Shown here in pieces: positions 36,882 through 45,736 of a stretch of 64,000 bases of DNA (its first letter is position 1; each line of letters starts with the position of its first letter). Made by a program: the position numbers and the translations under genes. Below the pieces are notes generated by a model. That model ran no database searches. It was not told the origin of the DNA and was given only the letters and a program-made list of their open reading frames with translations. The stretch comes from Belliella filtrata (lineage in GTDB: Bacteria > Bacteroidota > Bacteroidia > Cytophagales > Cyclobacteriaceae): positions 30,480-94,479 of the forward strand of contig NZ_JAKZGP010000011.1 in assembly GCF_022549775.1 (NCBI RefSeq). The letters run 5' to 3'.

Positions 36882-37762
36882 GTGTATAGTTGTTTGAATA
36901 AAGTTATGGTTTCTTTGGCTTCTTTTACATCGTGAACTCGCAGAATATTAGCGCCATTTAGCAACGCAGCCATATGAAGTGCTGTGGTGCCATTCAGTGC
37001 AAGACTTGGGTCAATATTCAGTATTTTGTAAATCATCGACTTTCTAGACAATCCTATCAAAATCGGGATTTGCATACTCTTAAAATAATATAAATTCTTA
37101 AGAATACAATAATTTTGTTCAAGTGTTTTTGAAAAACCTAGACCTGGGTCAAGTATTACATCATTAATGCCAGCTTTGATACATTGGTTCAGTTTTTTTG
37201 AAAAAAAAGTCATCAATTCTAAAACAATATCTTCATAGCTTGTCAAATCCTTCATGTTTTTGGGATTACCTCTCATATGCATGGCAATATAGGGAACTTT
37301 CAATTTGCCAACTGTCGGAATCATTTGCTCATCTAATTCACCTGCTGATATGTCATTTACCATTGAAGCGCCCATATTTACAGCTTCCAAAGCAACTTTT
37401 GAGCGGAATGTATCTACGGAAATCAAAATATCAGGAAATTCTTTTCGAATCGCAGTGATTGCTGTAACTACGCGGTTTATTTCTACAGATTCAGGAACAT
37501 CATCTGCACCAGGTCTACTGCTGTAGCCTCCAATATCCAATATGTCAGCCCCTTCATTTATCATTTTAGAAGCTGCATTAAGTATAGCCGCTTCATCAAA
37601 TGCTACTCTACTTTTTTCATGAAATGAGTCTGTGGTGATGTTCATGATACCCATTACCCAGGGTTTATCCAATAAAAATAGCTTTCCTCTACTATGAAGT
37701 GTTATTTTTGGAGGAAATAATTTATCTTCGATTTCCGAAGAAGAAGAGAATAAGTTGTTCAT
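36878..37762 (-). CDS. folP: Dihydropteroate synthase
   Basis: Joins p-aminobenzoate to dihydropterin pyrophosphate in folate synthesis and is the sulfonamide target. TIM barrel of 294 residues. The first pterin motif reads GIMNITTDSFHEKSR, where most enzymes have a Pro at the second Thr (NxTPDSF). The second motif is present as GADILDIGGYSSRPGA, and the phosphate site as ILDPGLGFSKTLEQN and LIGLSRKSMI. The N-terminal ATG at 37762 is 14 bases from the TTG start of the divergent DUF1599 gene. The 3' end overlaps cdaA by 4 bases. Confidence 0.95.
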   Translation of the reverse strand: MNNLFSSSSEIEDKLFPPKITLHSRGKLFLLDKPWVMGIMNITTDSFHEKSRVAFDEAAILNAASKMINEGADILDIGGYSSRPGADDVPESVEINRVVTAITAIRKEFPDILISVDTFRSKVALEAVNMGASMVNDISAGELDEQMIPTVGKLKVPYIAMHMRGNPKNMKDLTSYEDIVLELMTFFSKKLNQCIKAGINDVILDPGLGFSKTLEQNYCILKNLYYFKSMQIPILIGLSRKSMIYKILNIDPSLALNGTTALHMAALLNGANILRVHDVKEAKETITLFKQLYT

Positions 37763-37776
37763 TAAATCAAACTACC

Positions 37777-38322
37777 TTGAAAACGCAAACTGTCAGCGAA
37801 TATAATCAAGTTATTGGCCTTTGTAAAGAACTTTTTAAGAAGAAAACAATAGATTATGGTACGGCGTGGAGAATCTTGAGGATTCCATCGATCACAGACC
37901 AGATTTTCATTAAAGCACAACGTATTCGATCTATACAAGAGAAGGGAACCCAAAGAGTTGATGATCCGATTTCGGATGAGTTTGTGGGAATCATCAACTA
38001 CTGTATAATAGCCCTTATTCAGATTTCTCTAAAAGATGATGATCGAATGGAGCTAAGTTATGAAGAGCTAGCTCCTATGTATGAGCACTGGGTATATGCC
38101 ACTAGGGGTTTGTTAGAAAATAAAAATCATGATTATGATGAAGCATGGAGAGATTTGCGCGTTTCATCGATGACGGATATTATCCTTATGAAACTTTACA
38201 GGGTAAAACAAATTGAAGATAATGCAGGCAAGACCTTGGTGTCCGAAGGTATAGAAGCCAACTATCAAGATATGATCAATTATGCTATTTTTTGTCTTAT
38301 AAAATTACAAAACCATGCTTAA
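37777..38322 (+). CDS. DUF1599 protein with two internal repeats
   Basis: A 181-residue cytosolic protein when started at the TTG at 37777. The frame remains open to an ATG at 37699, but that start would lie inside folP. It consists of two copies of one motif: TIDYGTAWRILRIPSITDQI followed by KAQRIRSIQE (Trp31), and HDYDEAWRDLRVSSMTDIIL followed by KLYRVKQIED (Trp124), 93 residues apart. This is the DUF1599 signature; the family has been linked by others to nucleotide modification, which I cannot test here. The last 8 bases overlap the start of the BT_3928-like gene. Confidence 0.82.
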   Translation: MKTQTVSEYNQVIGLCKELFKKKTIDYGTAWRILRIPSITDQIFIKAQRIRSIQEKGTQRVDDPISDEFVGIINYCIIALIQISLKDDDRMELSYEELAPMYEHWVYATRGLLENKNHDYDEAWRDLRVSSMTDIILMKLYRVKQIEDNAGKTLVSEGIEANYQDMINYAIFCLIKLQNHA

Positions 38323-39415
38323 AGACTTGCTATTGCGTCTCATCCGCTTATTAGTAGGCGGTCTTTTCATCTTTTCTGGCTTGATCAAAGTAAATGATCC
38401 AGTCGGTACAGCTATTAAGCTTGAGGAGTATTTTGATGTTTTTTCCTATGATATTGCTGGATTTTTTGAAATATTCAAGCCTTGGGCTTTGGAGATTGGC
38501 GTAGTAATGGTCGTGGCGGAAGTGGTGTTAGGAGTGATGCTGATAGTAGGGTTCAAGCTTAGATTTACTGTCTGGGCTCTGGGTTTGATGATTTTATTCT
38601 TCACTTTCCTTACCTTCTATTCAGCATATTTCAATAAAGTCACAGATTGTGGATGTTTTGGTGATGCTATCAAGCTAACTCCATGGGAATCATTTTACAA
38701 AGATATTGTCCTTCTGGTCATGATTCTTATCCTTTTTCTTTCTAGAAAATCACTTAAAGATAATCGAGCAAATTGGGCTTTATGGACAGCTTTGTTTTCT
38801 TTGGTGTTTTCTATTTCAGTGGCAATTTTAGCTATTAGAAACCTGCCTTTTATAGATTTCAGGGCCTACAAGGAAGGGGTGAATATCCCACAAGCAATGC
38901 AACCTTCAGCACCACTTGAGTATAGTTATGTCATGCAAAAGGATGGTAAAGAAGAGATTTTTGATCAATATCCCTCTGATGAAGCTTATGAATTTGTTGA
39001 ATTGAAACTCAATAATGAGGAGGCATTGCCAAAAATATCTGATTTTGCCGTTTGGAATGAGGATGGTGATTATACAGAAGAAATCCTTTCAGGTAAGAAG
39101 GTTGTTATTTTAGTGACAAACCTTTCCAAAGTGAAAGATGAAAATATCGACAAAATTGATTTAATGATTTCTGGATTGAAGGACGCTGATATAAAAATAG
39201 TGTTTGTAGCGGCCTCTTCCCAACCTGATATTGACACATTCTTAGAAAGAAAGAATTGGGAAGTTGTAGGTTTTCAAGCGGACGCCACTGTGGTGAAGAC
39301 GATCATGCGATCTAATCCAGGAGTGATGCTTCTAAATGAGGGTACTGTGATACGTAAATATCACTTTCGCAATACTCCTAATTCTGAAGATGTAAAAGAA
39401 GTTTTGGGAGGATGA
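38315..39415 (+). CDS. DoxX/MauE-like membrane protein with C-terminal thioredoxin-like region (BT_3928 family)
   Basis: A 366-residue membrane protein. Residues 1 to about 150 hold four hydrophobic helices of the DoxX/MauE type, with the motif IFSGLIKVNDPVGTAIKLEEYF at the start and VTDCGCFGDAIKLTPWESFYKD in the loop, where two cysteines (CGC) could be redox-active as in vitamin-K-epoxide/MauE-type proteins. Another helix follows at about 160-180, then a periplasmic domain (about 185-366) with strand-helix order like a thioredoxin fold but without CxxC. It overlaps DUF1599 by 8 bases and aroK by 4, so the three form one coupled unit. Its function is not established. Confidence 0.85.
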   Translation: MLKDLLLRLIRLLVGGLFIFSGLIKVNDPVGTAIKLEEYFDVFSYDIAGFFEIFKPWALEIGVVMVVAEVVLGVMLIVGFKLRFTVWALGLMILFFTFLTFYSAYFNKVTDCGCFGDAIKLTPWESFYKDIVLLVMILILFLSRKSLKDNRANWALWTALFSLVFSISVAILAIRNLPFIDFRAYKEGVNIPQAMQPSAPLEYSYVMQKDGKEEIFDQYPSDEAYEFVELKLNNEEALPKISDFAVWNEDGDYTEEILSGKKVVILVTNLSKVKDENIDKIDLMISGLKDADIKIVFVAASSQPDIDTFLERKNWEVVGFQADATVVKTIMRSNPGVMLLNEGTVIRKYHFRNTPNSEDVKEVLGG

Positions 39416-39942
39416 GACAAGCTCTTAAAATTATACTAGTCGGGATGCCTGGCTCAGGGAAATCTACTTTTGGAAAAACCTTAGCAAAATCGCTCAACTT
39501 TGCCTTTATTGATCTTGATCAATATTTAGAGAAAAGAGAAGGTAAAGAGATCAAAGAAATCTTTGAAGAGCAGGGTGAAGGTGTGTTTAGAGAATTAGAG
39601 ACTTCCTGCCTAAATGAAGTTCTGAATCAAATTGAGGGATTTGTGTTGTCCACTGGTGGTGGAACACCTTGTTTTAATGGCAACATGGATTTGATCAATG
39701 ATCATGGTGTGTCTGTTTACCTAGATGTGTCTTTAGAAACTATCTACAATAGACTGACCAAAGATGATGCTGGACAAAGGCCTTTGTTCTCAGGCATGGA
39801 TGCAGGTGAGATTACCTTAAAGCTAAAGGATCTCTTGTCTTCAAGAGGTACTTATTATGACCAAGCAAAAATAAAGCTCAGTGGAGATGATCCTTCCACT
39901 GAGCTTTTGTTGGCTGAAATGATGAATTACATTAGAAATTAA
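39412..39942 (+). CDS. aroK: Shikimate kinase
   Basis: Phosphorylates shikimate in aromatic amino acid synthesis. P-loop NMP-kinase-like fold, 176 residues. Walker A is GMPGSGKST at residues 11-19, the shikimate-binding DLDQYLEKREGKEIKEIFEE follows with the magnesium Asp, then FRELETSCL and STGGGTPC, and the lid arginine in DDAGQRPLF. The first four bases overlap the preceding gene (ATGA). The last 11 bases overlap the convergent outer-membrane porin gene, so no separate terminator is possible between them. Confidence 0.95.
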   Translation: MRQALKIILVGMPGSGKSTFGKTLAKSLNFAFIDLDQYLEKREGKEIKEIFEEQGEGVFRELETSCLNEVLNQIEGFVLSTGGGTPCFNGNMDLINDHGVSVYLDVSLETIYNRLTKDDAGQRPLFSGMDAGEITLKLKDLLSSRGTYYDQAKIKLSGDDPSTELLLAEMMNYIRN

Positions 39943-41425
39943 ATCCTAATGTAAGCATGCCCTGAGTCATGTTGTTCCTTGTCTCGGTGAAGGGGCCTAC
40001 ATTTTGATTGGAACTGTTAATGATTGCATATGAATTATAAAGGCTTTCAGATCTAGAGTTGATCAATGCAAAGTCTATATACATTTTTCGAAGTCTTACA
40101 CCAATACCACCAGTGATTCTTTGCATACTTCTATCAAATGATTCGTCTGTAGTTGGGTCTCCATAGAAACCATACCCGCCTCTTAATCTCCAAATATCAA
40201 ATCTATATTCGCCACCGACCCTGAAGTTGAATGTAGAGCCTAAGAATGTATTGATGTCCGCATTGTCAAAGGATGTGTCAAAATCTCTAGAGTTTAATCT
40301 GTTTTGGCTGTAATCGACATAATCTACATCAGCAGTTAAGAAACCATTTTTACCTATGAAAACAGTACCACCGGCGCTTAGTATAAGGGGTGTACTTAAG
40401 GTTGTCGTACTTACTTCCAAGTCAGAATTCGCTCTTTCGGTGAACTGCAATTGGCCATTTTCATTAAAAAACTCGCCAATGATGTTGGCATCCACTTCTT
40501 TGTTTAGTCTGTACCATGTAGGACTTTTGAAGTTCAAACCAAGGTTTACCGTCTCAACAGGTTTGTAAATTAAACCTGCAGTTAAGCTTGCTCCAAAGCC
40601 ATTGATTCTGGTATTGTCTTCTATGGAATAAAGTAGTGAACGTACTCCGTTTCCGTCCAAGAACTCCTCGCCATAAATCCTGTTTTGGAAAAAATTCACC
40701 GATTGGATGCCAAGACTTGCTCCTATAAATAGCTTATTGTCAAAATTGGCACCATAGGAAAATGAAGTTTGTGTAATACCACCTTCTGTTATGATCGTTT
40801 CATCTGCAAAAGGTTGGCCTATTGCCCATTCAGGATCTCTTATGTATCCATCTGCAGGGCTTCCTTGCACGAGTTCAATATCCAAAACCAAGCCATCTGT
40901 AGCTCTTACAGGTGGCTCACCGAAAGCACTGTATTGGTTGATGTAGAAGTCTAAGAGGGAATTCCCGTGTGGTATATCGGAGTAGAAACCAAATTGATTG
41001 TTGAAATCAGCTATTCTGTTGAAACTGATACCAAATGTCCCGCCTCTAAATGAACCTGGCTGTAAGTCACCTTTAGGTTTGCTTATTACCAAACTCAGGT
41101 TAGGTACGGAAAAATTTGGTGTTCTATCTTCTTGTAATTGGCCTAGAAAATTTGATTGGGCTTGATTCGCAGAAAATGATGGCGTAAAGGAAAATTCAGA
41201 CCTTCTATAAAACCCAAGGCCAGCAGGGTTGGTGTGTATATTAGAAACATCACCACCTAAAGACATCTGCGCACCACCTAGGGCACTTACGCGTGCCGAA
41301 CCAGTAGATCGAAATTGACTGAAAAGTTGAGCATCGTCAAGAAAGCTTGTCTGAGCATTCGCATTTGACAAGTTAAACCCACAGGCCAAAGCCCCAACTA
41401 TCAGTGATTTTTTGATTAATGACAT
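39932..41425 (-). CDS. Outer-membrane transport protein, OmpP1/FadL/TodX family
   Basis: A 497-residue outer-membrane barrel that takes up hydrophobic molecules such as fatty acids or hydrocarbons in characterised relatives. A signal peptide ends at about residue 25 (SLIVGALACGFNLSNANAQ). The family signature at the mature N terminus is present: STGSARVSALGGAQMSLGGD followed by NIHTNPAGLGFYRRSEF, the NPAGL hatch motif. Many amphipathic strands follow, and the chain ends MLTLGFNF with a terminal Phe. The substrate cannot be told. Its 3' end overlaps aroK by 11 bases. Confidence 0.9.
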   Translation of the reverse strand: MSLIKKSLIVGALACGFNLSNANAQTSFLDDAQLFSQFRSTGSARVSALGGAQMSLGGDVSNIHTNPAGLGFYRRSEFSFTPSFSANQAQSNFLGQLQEDRTPNFSVPNLSLVISKPKGDLQPGSFRGGTFGISFNRIADFNNQFGFYSDIPHGNSLLDFYINQYSAFGEPPVRATDGLVLDIELVQGSPADGYIRDPEWAIGQPFADETIITEGGITQTSFSYGANFDNKLFIGASLGIQSVNFFQNRIYGEEFLDGNGVRSLLYSIEDNTRINGFGASLTAGLIYKPVETVNLGLNFKSPTWYRLNKEVDANIIGEFFNENGQLQFTERANSDLEVSTTTLSTPLILSAGGTVFIGKNGFLTADVDYVDYSQNRLNSRDFDTSFDNADINTFLGSTFNFRVGGEYRFDIWRLRGGYGFYGDPTTDESFDRSMQRITGGIGVRLRKMYIDFALINSRSESLYNSYAIINSSNQNVGPFTETRNNMTQGMLTLGFNF

Positions 41426-41541
41426 AGGAATAATTTAAGTTAATCACTCAAGCAATTATCAAATATGGTGCTTGATCTGAATTTATTAACGTAATAAATA
41501 AAAAAAAGATAATGAGAGATCACAAAATTTTAACTTATAAT

Positions 41542-41584
41542 AAAAAAAGATACCCAAACCTTAGGGCATGGGTATCTTTTTTTT
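41542..41584. terminator. Terminator after the low-complexity lipoprotein gene
   Basis: AAAAAAAGATACCCA (41542-41556) pairs with TGGGTATCTTTTTTT (41569-41583), a 15-bp stem with a 12-base loop and U-runs in both directions. It serves the minus-strand gene ending at 41605. Confidence 0.85.
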
Positions 41585-41604
41585 AAAATGAGATAGTTTT
41601 AGTA

Positions 41605-42969
41605 TCAACCTCCTCTTCCACCTCTAGAAGAACCTCCTGAGCTAGCTCCGCCTCCTCGGCTACCTCCTCCTACACTTCCACCTCCTACACTACCTCCGGT
41701 ACTTCTTGATGGAGCACTATAAGTACTTCTGCTTGGAGTAGATGTTCTTGCTGGTTGAGAATATGTATTTCTACTTGGTGCAGTAGATCTTGAATTGTTG
41801 TAACTAGGTGATGCTGTGGATCTGCTTGGAGCAGCTGTAGATCCAACTCTAGACCTTGTATTCGAAGGCGCTGCATTTCTGTAAGAAGGAGCTGCAGAAC
41901 TACTTCCAACTCTACTTGCACCTCTGTCCATTACAGCAGATCTTGTGTTTCTTGAAGAAGGAGCTGCAGATCTTGTTGTAGCTGTAGAACCTGCTCTTGA
42001 ATTATTATAGTAGTCATTTTGACTTCTTCCAAAATCAGCTCTAGAATTTCTTGAGGAGTTGGCTACTGAAGTACCAGTTCTACTAGTTCCTGTAGCATCT
42101 CTTCTTGCTGCTGCTCTTGAAGAACTAGGTGCTGCAGCTACATTACTCGTTCTAGATCTTGCTCCAGTTGCTGCAAGAGAAGAACCTCTTGTTGGTCTAG
42201 CGCCACGTACTATTTGTCTATTACCAAACTCATTTCCTGGGATGACATAGATAGGTCTTCCGCCCCATCCCCAGCCTGGAGCTCCCCAGCCCCATCCGCC
42301 GCCAGCGAATCCCATTCCTGGCCAGAATGGATCGAAGAATGGATCATAAAATCCACCCATGCCAAAACCTCTTCTCATCATCCATGGATTTCCCCATCCA
42401 AATCCACCTCCAAAACCGAAGCCGATAGACATGTTGAAACCTGGTCTAAATCCAAAGCCCATTCCTGGCATCATACCCATTCCAAAACCTGGGCCCCAGA
42501 ATGGATCATACATTCCCATTCCCATTCCCCAAGGAGAAAATCCTCCCATCATCCATGGGCTCATCATAGGGCCTCCAAATGTATTGAAATTACCTCCAGC
42601 GTTGCTGTAATAGTTATTGTAAACATTGATATTCGGATCTCCTCCTGCTGCTACTTGATTGTCATCAAAATATACAGCTTCATCATTGTTAACATTTGAA
42701 TCAGCTTGATACTTAGCGATATATTCAGGATTTACATTTCGAGCAGAAAAATTTTCTTGTTCAAATTGATCTGAACTTGTTTCTGAAAGTGCTCTAAAAT
42801 TTTGGGCGTTATTGTTATTTACAGCAAATTCTGTAGCTAACCTAGCGTCAGAGGCCATAAAATAAAGATCATCAGACTCGCCTTGCATGGCATTGTAGCT
42901 GGTGCTACAAGACGACAAGGCAACTATAGCTGATGCTCCTAAAGTCAAGAATGTGTTAAATCGTTTCAT
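41605..42969 (-). CDS. Low-complexity lipoprotein rich in Gly/Met/Trp/Phe and Ser/Arg/Ala (454 aa)
   Basis: The ATG at 42969 gives a lipoprotein signal (KRFNTFLTLGASAIVALSSC) with lipidated Cys21; the longer frame to 43056 is not needed. Four parts can be seen: an ordinary acidic/Asn-rich region (about 22-120); a Gly/Met/Phe/Trp/Pro-rich region (about 125-245) with repeats such as GMGMYDPFW and FYDPFFDPFWPG; a long Ser/Arg/Thr/Ala region (about 250-420) with repeated SRxTxS and AAPSS units; and a Gly/Ser tail (GGSVGGGSVGGG, RGG at the end). It is basic and probably disordered. I know similar proteins in Bacteroidota only as hypothetical. A surface or matrix role is a guess. Confidence 0.8.
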   Translation of the reverse strand: MKRFNTFLTLGASAIVALSSCSTSYNAMQGESDDLYFMASDARLATEFAVNNNNAQNFRALSETSSDQFEQENFSARNVNPEYIAKYQADSNVNNDEAVYFDDNQVAAGGDPNINVYNNYYSNAGGNFNTFGGPMMSPWMMGGFSPWGMGMGMYDPFWGPGFGMGMMPGMGFGFRPGFNMSIGFGFGGGFGWGNPWMMRRGFGMGGFYDPFFDPFWPGMGFAGGGWGWGAPGWGWGGRPIYVIPGNEFGNRQIVRGARPTRGSSLAATGARSRTSNVAAAPSSSRAAARRDATGTSRTGTSVANSSRNSRADFGRSQNDYYNNSRAGSTATTRSAAPSSRNTRSAVMDRGASRVGSSSAAPSYRNAAPSNTRSRVGSTAAPSRSTASPSYNNSRSTAPSRNTYSQPARTSTPSRSTYSAPSRSTGGSVGGGSVGGGSRGGGASSGGSSRGGRGG

Positions 42970-43037
42970 TTTGTTGTTGTTTACTATCTCCAACACTATT
43001 ATACGTGTGTTATCTAAGAGGGTTGTTATTTTTGAAT

Positions 43038-43045
43038 TATATTTG
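43038..43045 (+). promoter_or_regulatory. TAnnTTTG -7-like element upstream of proS
   Basis: TATATTTG matches the -7 consensus exactly, 55 bases before the proS ATG. No -33 TTG at the right spacing; the nearest is 12 bases upstream. Confidence 0.35.
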
Positions 43046-43100
43046 CCAACTCTCAATGAGAGACGAATATAAATAGAATTTCCAAATCAACAAATAAATC

Positions 43101-44582
43101 ATGAGCAAAGGATTGCCTAAAAGAAGTGAAGACTACTCTTTGTGGTACAACGAATTAGTGAAGAAAGCTGACCTGGCTGAGAACTCCGCAGTACGTGGTT
43201 GTATGGTCATCAAACCTTACGGTTATTCCATTTGGGAAAAGATGCAAGCTGAGCTTGATAGGATGTTCAAGGAAACTGGACATACCAATGCATATTTCCC
43301 GCTATTTATCCCGAAATCGTACTTGTCCAAAGAGGCAAGTCACGTGGAGGGGTTTGCCAAGGAGTGCGCAGTAGTGACGCATTACAGATTAAAAAATTCT
43401 GAAGATGGAAAGGGTGTAGTTGTAGATCCAGAAGCTAAGCTAGAAGAAGAGCTTATCGTAAGACCTACTTCCGAAACTGTCATTTGGAGTACGTATAAAA
43501 ATTGGATTCAGTCCTATCGTGATCTTCCTCTGCTTGTGAACCAATGGGCTAATGTAGTGAGATGGGAAATGAGAACAAGGTTGTTTTTGAGGACTGCTGA
43601 GTTCTTATGGCAAGAAGGTCACACTGCTCACGCTACCAAGCAGGAAGCTATAGATGAGACTGTTCAAATGCTTAATGTATACGCTACTTTTGCAGAATCA
43701 TTTATGGCTCTTCCCGTAGTGAAAGGGGTAAAGACACCCAATGAAAGGTTTGCAGGTGCAGAAGATACTTACTGTATTGAGGCCATGATGCAAGATGGGA
43801 AAGCATTACAGGCTGGAACATCCCACTTTTTGGGACAAAATTTTGCTAAGGCATTTGATGTGAAATTTGCAACGAAGGAGGGAGGACTCGATCATGTCTG
43901 GGGAACATCTTGGGGCGTGAGTACAAGGTTGATGGGAGCTTTGATTATGGCTCATTCCGATGATAATGGTTTGGTTTTACCTCCAAAACTTGCACCTATT
44001 CAAGTAGTAATTGTTCCAATATTCAAGTCTGATGAAGAATTAGATAGCATTTCAGAAAAGGCAAAAGAAATAGTTTCAAAATTAAGAAAGCTTGGTGTTT
44101 CGGTTCATTTTGATCATAGAGATACACACAAGCCAGGGTGGAAATTTGCAGAGTATGAGCTTAAGGGAGTTCCTTTAAGGATTGCTATGGGTCCAAGAGA
44201 TCTTGAAAATAACACCATAGAGTTGGCTAGAAGAGATACTTTGACCAAGGAGACTATCAATCTTAATGAAATTGAAATTGATTCCTTTATTGTAGCAAAA
44301 CTAGATGAAATTCAAACTGCCATTTACCAAAAAGCATATGATTTTAGAACAACTCATACCACTGAAGTTAATTCTTGGGAAGAGTTTCAGGATGTGATTG
44401 AAAATAAAGGTGGCTTTGTCGCTGCTCATTGGGATGGGAGCTCTGAGACTGAAGACAAGATCAAAGAACTAACCAAAGCTACAATTAGATGTGTCCCACT
44501 TGATCAGAAGGAAGAGGATGGGAAGTGTGTGCTTACAGGTAATGCTTCCAAAGGAAGAGTTCTTTTTGCAAGAGCTTATTAA
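43101..44582 (+). CDS. proS: Prolyl-tRNA synthetase, short eukaryote/archaea-like type
   Basis: Class II synthetase charging tRNA-Pro. At 493 residues it is the ProS type 3 form without the bacterial editing insertion. Features: [18 protein letters not shown] near the N terminus, motif 2 region [19 protein letters not shown] and [28 protein letters not shown], motif 3 [25 protein letters not shown], then the anticodon-binding domain ([45 protein letters not shown]) and a C-terminal zinc-domain-like end. The start ATG matches the family. A terminator follows about 80 bases downstream. Confidence 0.97.
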   Translation: MSKGLPKRSEDYSLWYNELVKKADLAENSAVRGCMVIKPYGYSIWEKMQAELDRMFKETGHTNAYFPLFIPKSYLSKEASHVEGFAKECAVVTHYRLKNSEDGKGVVVDPEAKLEEELIVRPTSETVIWSTYKNWIQSYRDLPLLVNQWANVVRWEMRTRLFLRTAEFLWQEGHTAHATKQEAIDETVQMLNVYATFAESFMALPVVKGVKTPNERFAGAEDTYCIEAMMQDGKALQAGTSHFLGQNFAKAFDVKFATKEGGLDHVWGTSWGVSTRLMGALIMAHSDDNGLVLPPKLAPIQVVIVPIFKSDEELDSISEKAKEIVSKLRKLGVSVHFDHRDTHKPGWKFAEYELKGVPLRIAMGPRDLENNTIELARRDTLTKETINLNEIEIDSFIVAKLDEIQTAIYQKAYDFRTTHTTEVNSWEEFQDVIENKGGFVAAHWDGSSETEDKIKELTKATIRCVPLDQKEEDGKCVLTGNASKGRVLFARAY

Positions 44583-44661
44583 AATATAGTAATGGAGTAT
44601 CAATTCTTAAGCTACATAGTTTTAAAACGACTCGTAGTAGTATTAAGAGCATATGAAAATG

Positions 44662-44696
44662 AAAAGTCCCGAGCATTGAGTTCGGGACTTTTTTTA
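44662..44696. terminator. Terminator between proS and the DUF4397 gene
   Basis: An 11-bp perfect stem, AAAAGTCCCGA (44662-44672) with TCGGGACTTTT (44682-44692), a 9-base loop and a T-run to 44695. It may also act on the convergent minus-strand gene. Confidence 0.85.
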
Positions 44697-44797
44697 TTTA
44701 GCATGTGGTTTTGTCCTAACTTGACACTTTATTAATGAATTAGCAAAGTGCGTTTAATAAACAAGCATTGATTTAAAATATCAAACATGCTGAGAAT

Positions 44798-45517
44798 TTA
44801 GTAATTAATAAAGTTGGTTACAAGTTGTAAGTTGAGCTGCTTGTTTACATCAGTTTCTTCACTTTCTAAACCTCTTAGGATTAGGGTGTAAACTCTGTTG
44901 TTTCTTAGCTCCACATTATTGGCTGTTATAAGGGTTTCTCCAGTAGTGGTGGAAACCACGCTGATGTTATAACTCTTTGCTTCTACTGCTTCAAAATCTG
45001 AATATGATTTGAATTCAGTGTTCTCGAATATTGAAGATTCTTCAGTATCTAATATGATTTCTACATCACCTGCATCAGGAGATAAGTGTACAAACCTTAC
45101 TTGTGATTGATTTTGATTAAATGAACCCCAGGTATCTTCCACCAGTATGGCCTCGAGGTCATTCGGTATACCCGCTAGGAACATACTATAAACCTTATTT
45201 TCTTCAATAGTAAAAGTATCTTCAAATAAAGTGGTCACCGAATTGTATGGTGAAAACTTGAATGTTCGCTCTCCTAAATAGTATCTTAGGTAAGGTAAGG
45301 TTTCGGTGAATCGAAAGGGACTGTTTGTAACCCTATTGCTATTGGCAAAGACATCAAGTGCTGCTGTTTCTGGGGCACCATGATAGATTGAGATATGCGC
45401 TGAAGGTTCAACAGGTGCGCCGTCATTGTCATTTAGACAGCTGCTTAATCCCAAAGTAACCACAATTGGAGCAAGCAACATTTTCAAAGCATTTTTAATT
45501 TTCATTGTAGTATTCAT
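44798..45517 (-). CDS. DUF4397-domain lipoprotein
   Basis: Exported lipoprotein of 239 residues; the signal ends in VTLGLSSC with lipidated Cys27. The mature part is all-beta and contains two related modules of the DUF4397 type: HISIYHGAPETAALDVFANS…LPYLRYYLGER and VRFVHLSPDAGDVEIILDTEE…EAVEAKSYNISVVS. The HGAP/HLSPDA motif at the start of each module is the family hallmark. Such proteins are thought to sit on the outer membrane or surface and their function is unknown. Single gene. Confidence 0.88.
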   Translation of the reverse strand: MNTTMKIKNALKMLLAPIVVTLGLSSCLNDNDGAPVEPSAHISIYHGAPETAALDVFANSNRVTNSPFRFTETLPYLRYYLGERTFKFSPYNSVTTLFEDTFTIEENKVYSMFLAGIPNDLEAILVEDTWGSFNQNQSQVRFVHLSPDAGDVEIILDTEESSIFENTEFKSYSDFEAVEAKSYNISVVSTTTGETLITANNVELRNNRVYTLILRGLESEETDVNKQLNLQLVTNFINY

Positions 45518-45608
45518 AAGTTGGTTTTTTGAATCTTTCCAATCTCTAGACGGATCATCTTTTCAAAATGCTACATGAATTTCAAAAAAAAGTAAGGGAG
45601 GTTTAGCG

Positions 45609-45643
45609 CAAAAGAAAAATGTGATGCTCCTCTGAGCATCACA
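45609..45643 (-). terminator. Terminator downstream of the Gfo/Idh/MocA gene
   Basis: A perfect 10-bp stem, TGTGATGCTC (45620-45629) with GAGCATCACA (45634-45643), with a 4-base CTCT loop. Read on the minus strand it is followed by ATTTTTCTTTT (45609-45619). Confidence 0.8.
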
Positions 45644-45736
45644 TAATGTTACATGTTTTGTTGAAATATTTTGATTTTCAGGCTGGTTATAAACTGTTTT
45701 AACTTGGGTCAAAGTTTATAGGCAGTCAGGGGGAAA

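Noticed and set aside
42059..42699. Plus-strand open frames opposite the low-complexity lipoprotein gene
   Set aside because: Repetitive codons of the real minus-strand gene keep the other frames open; the translated products are Pro/His/Ser-biased and have no protein-like features.
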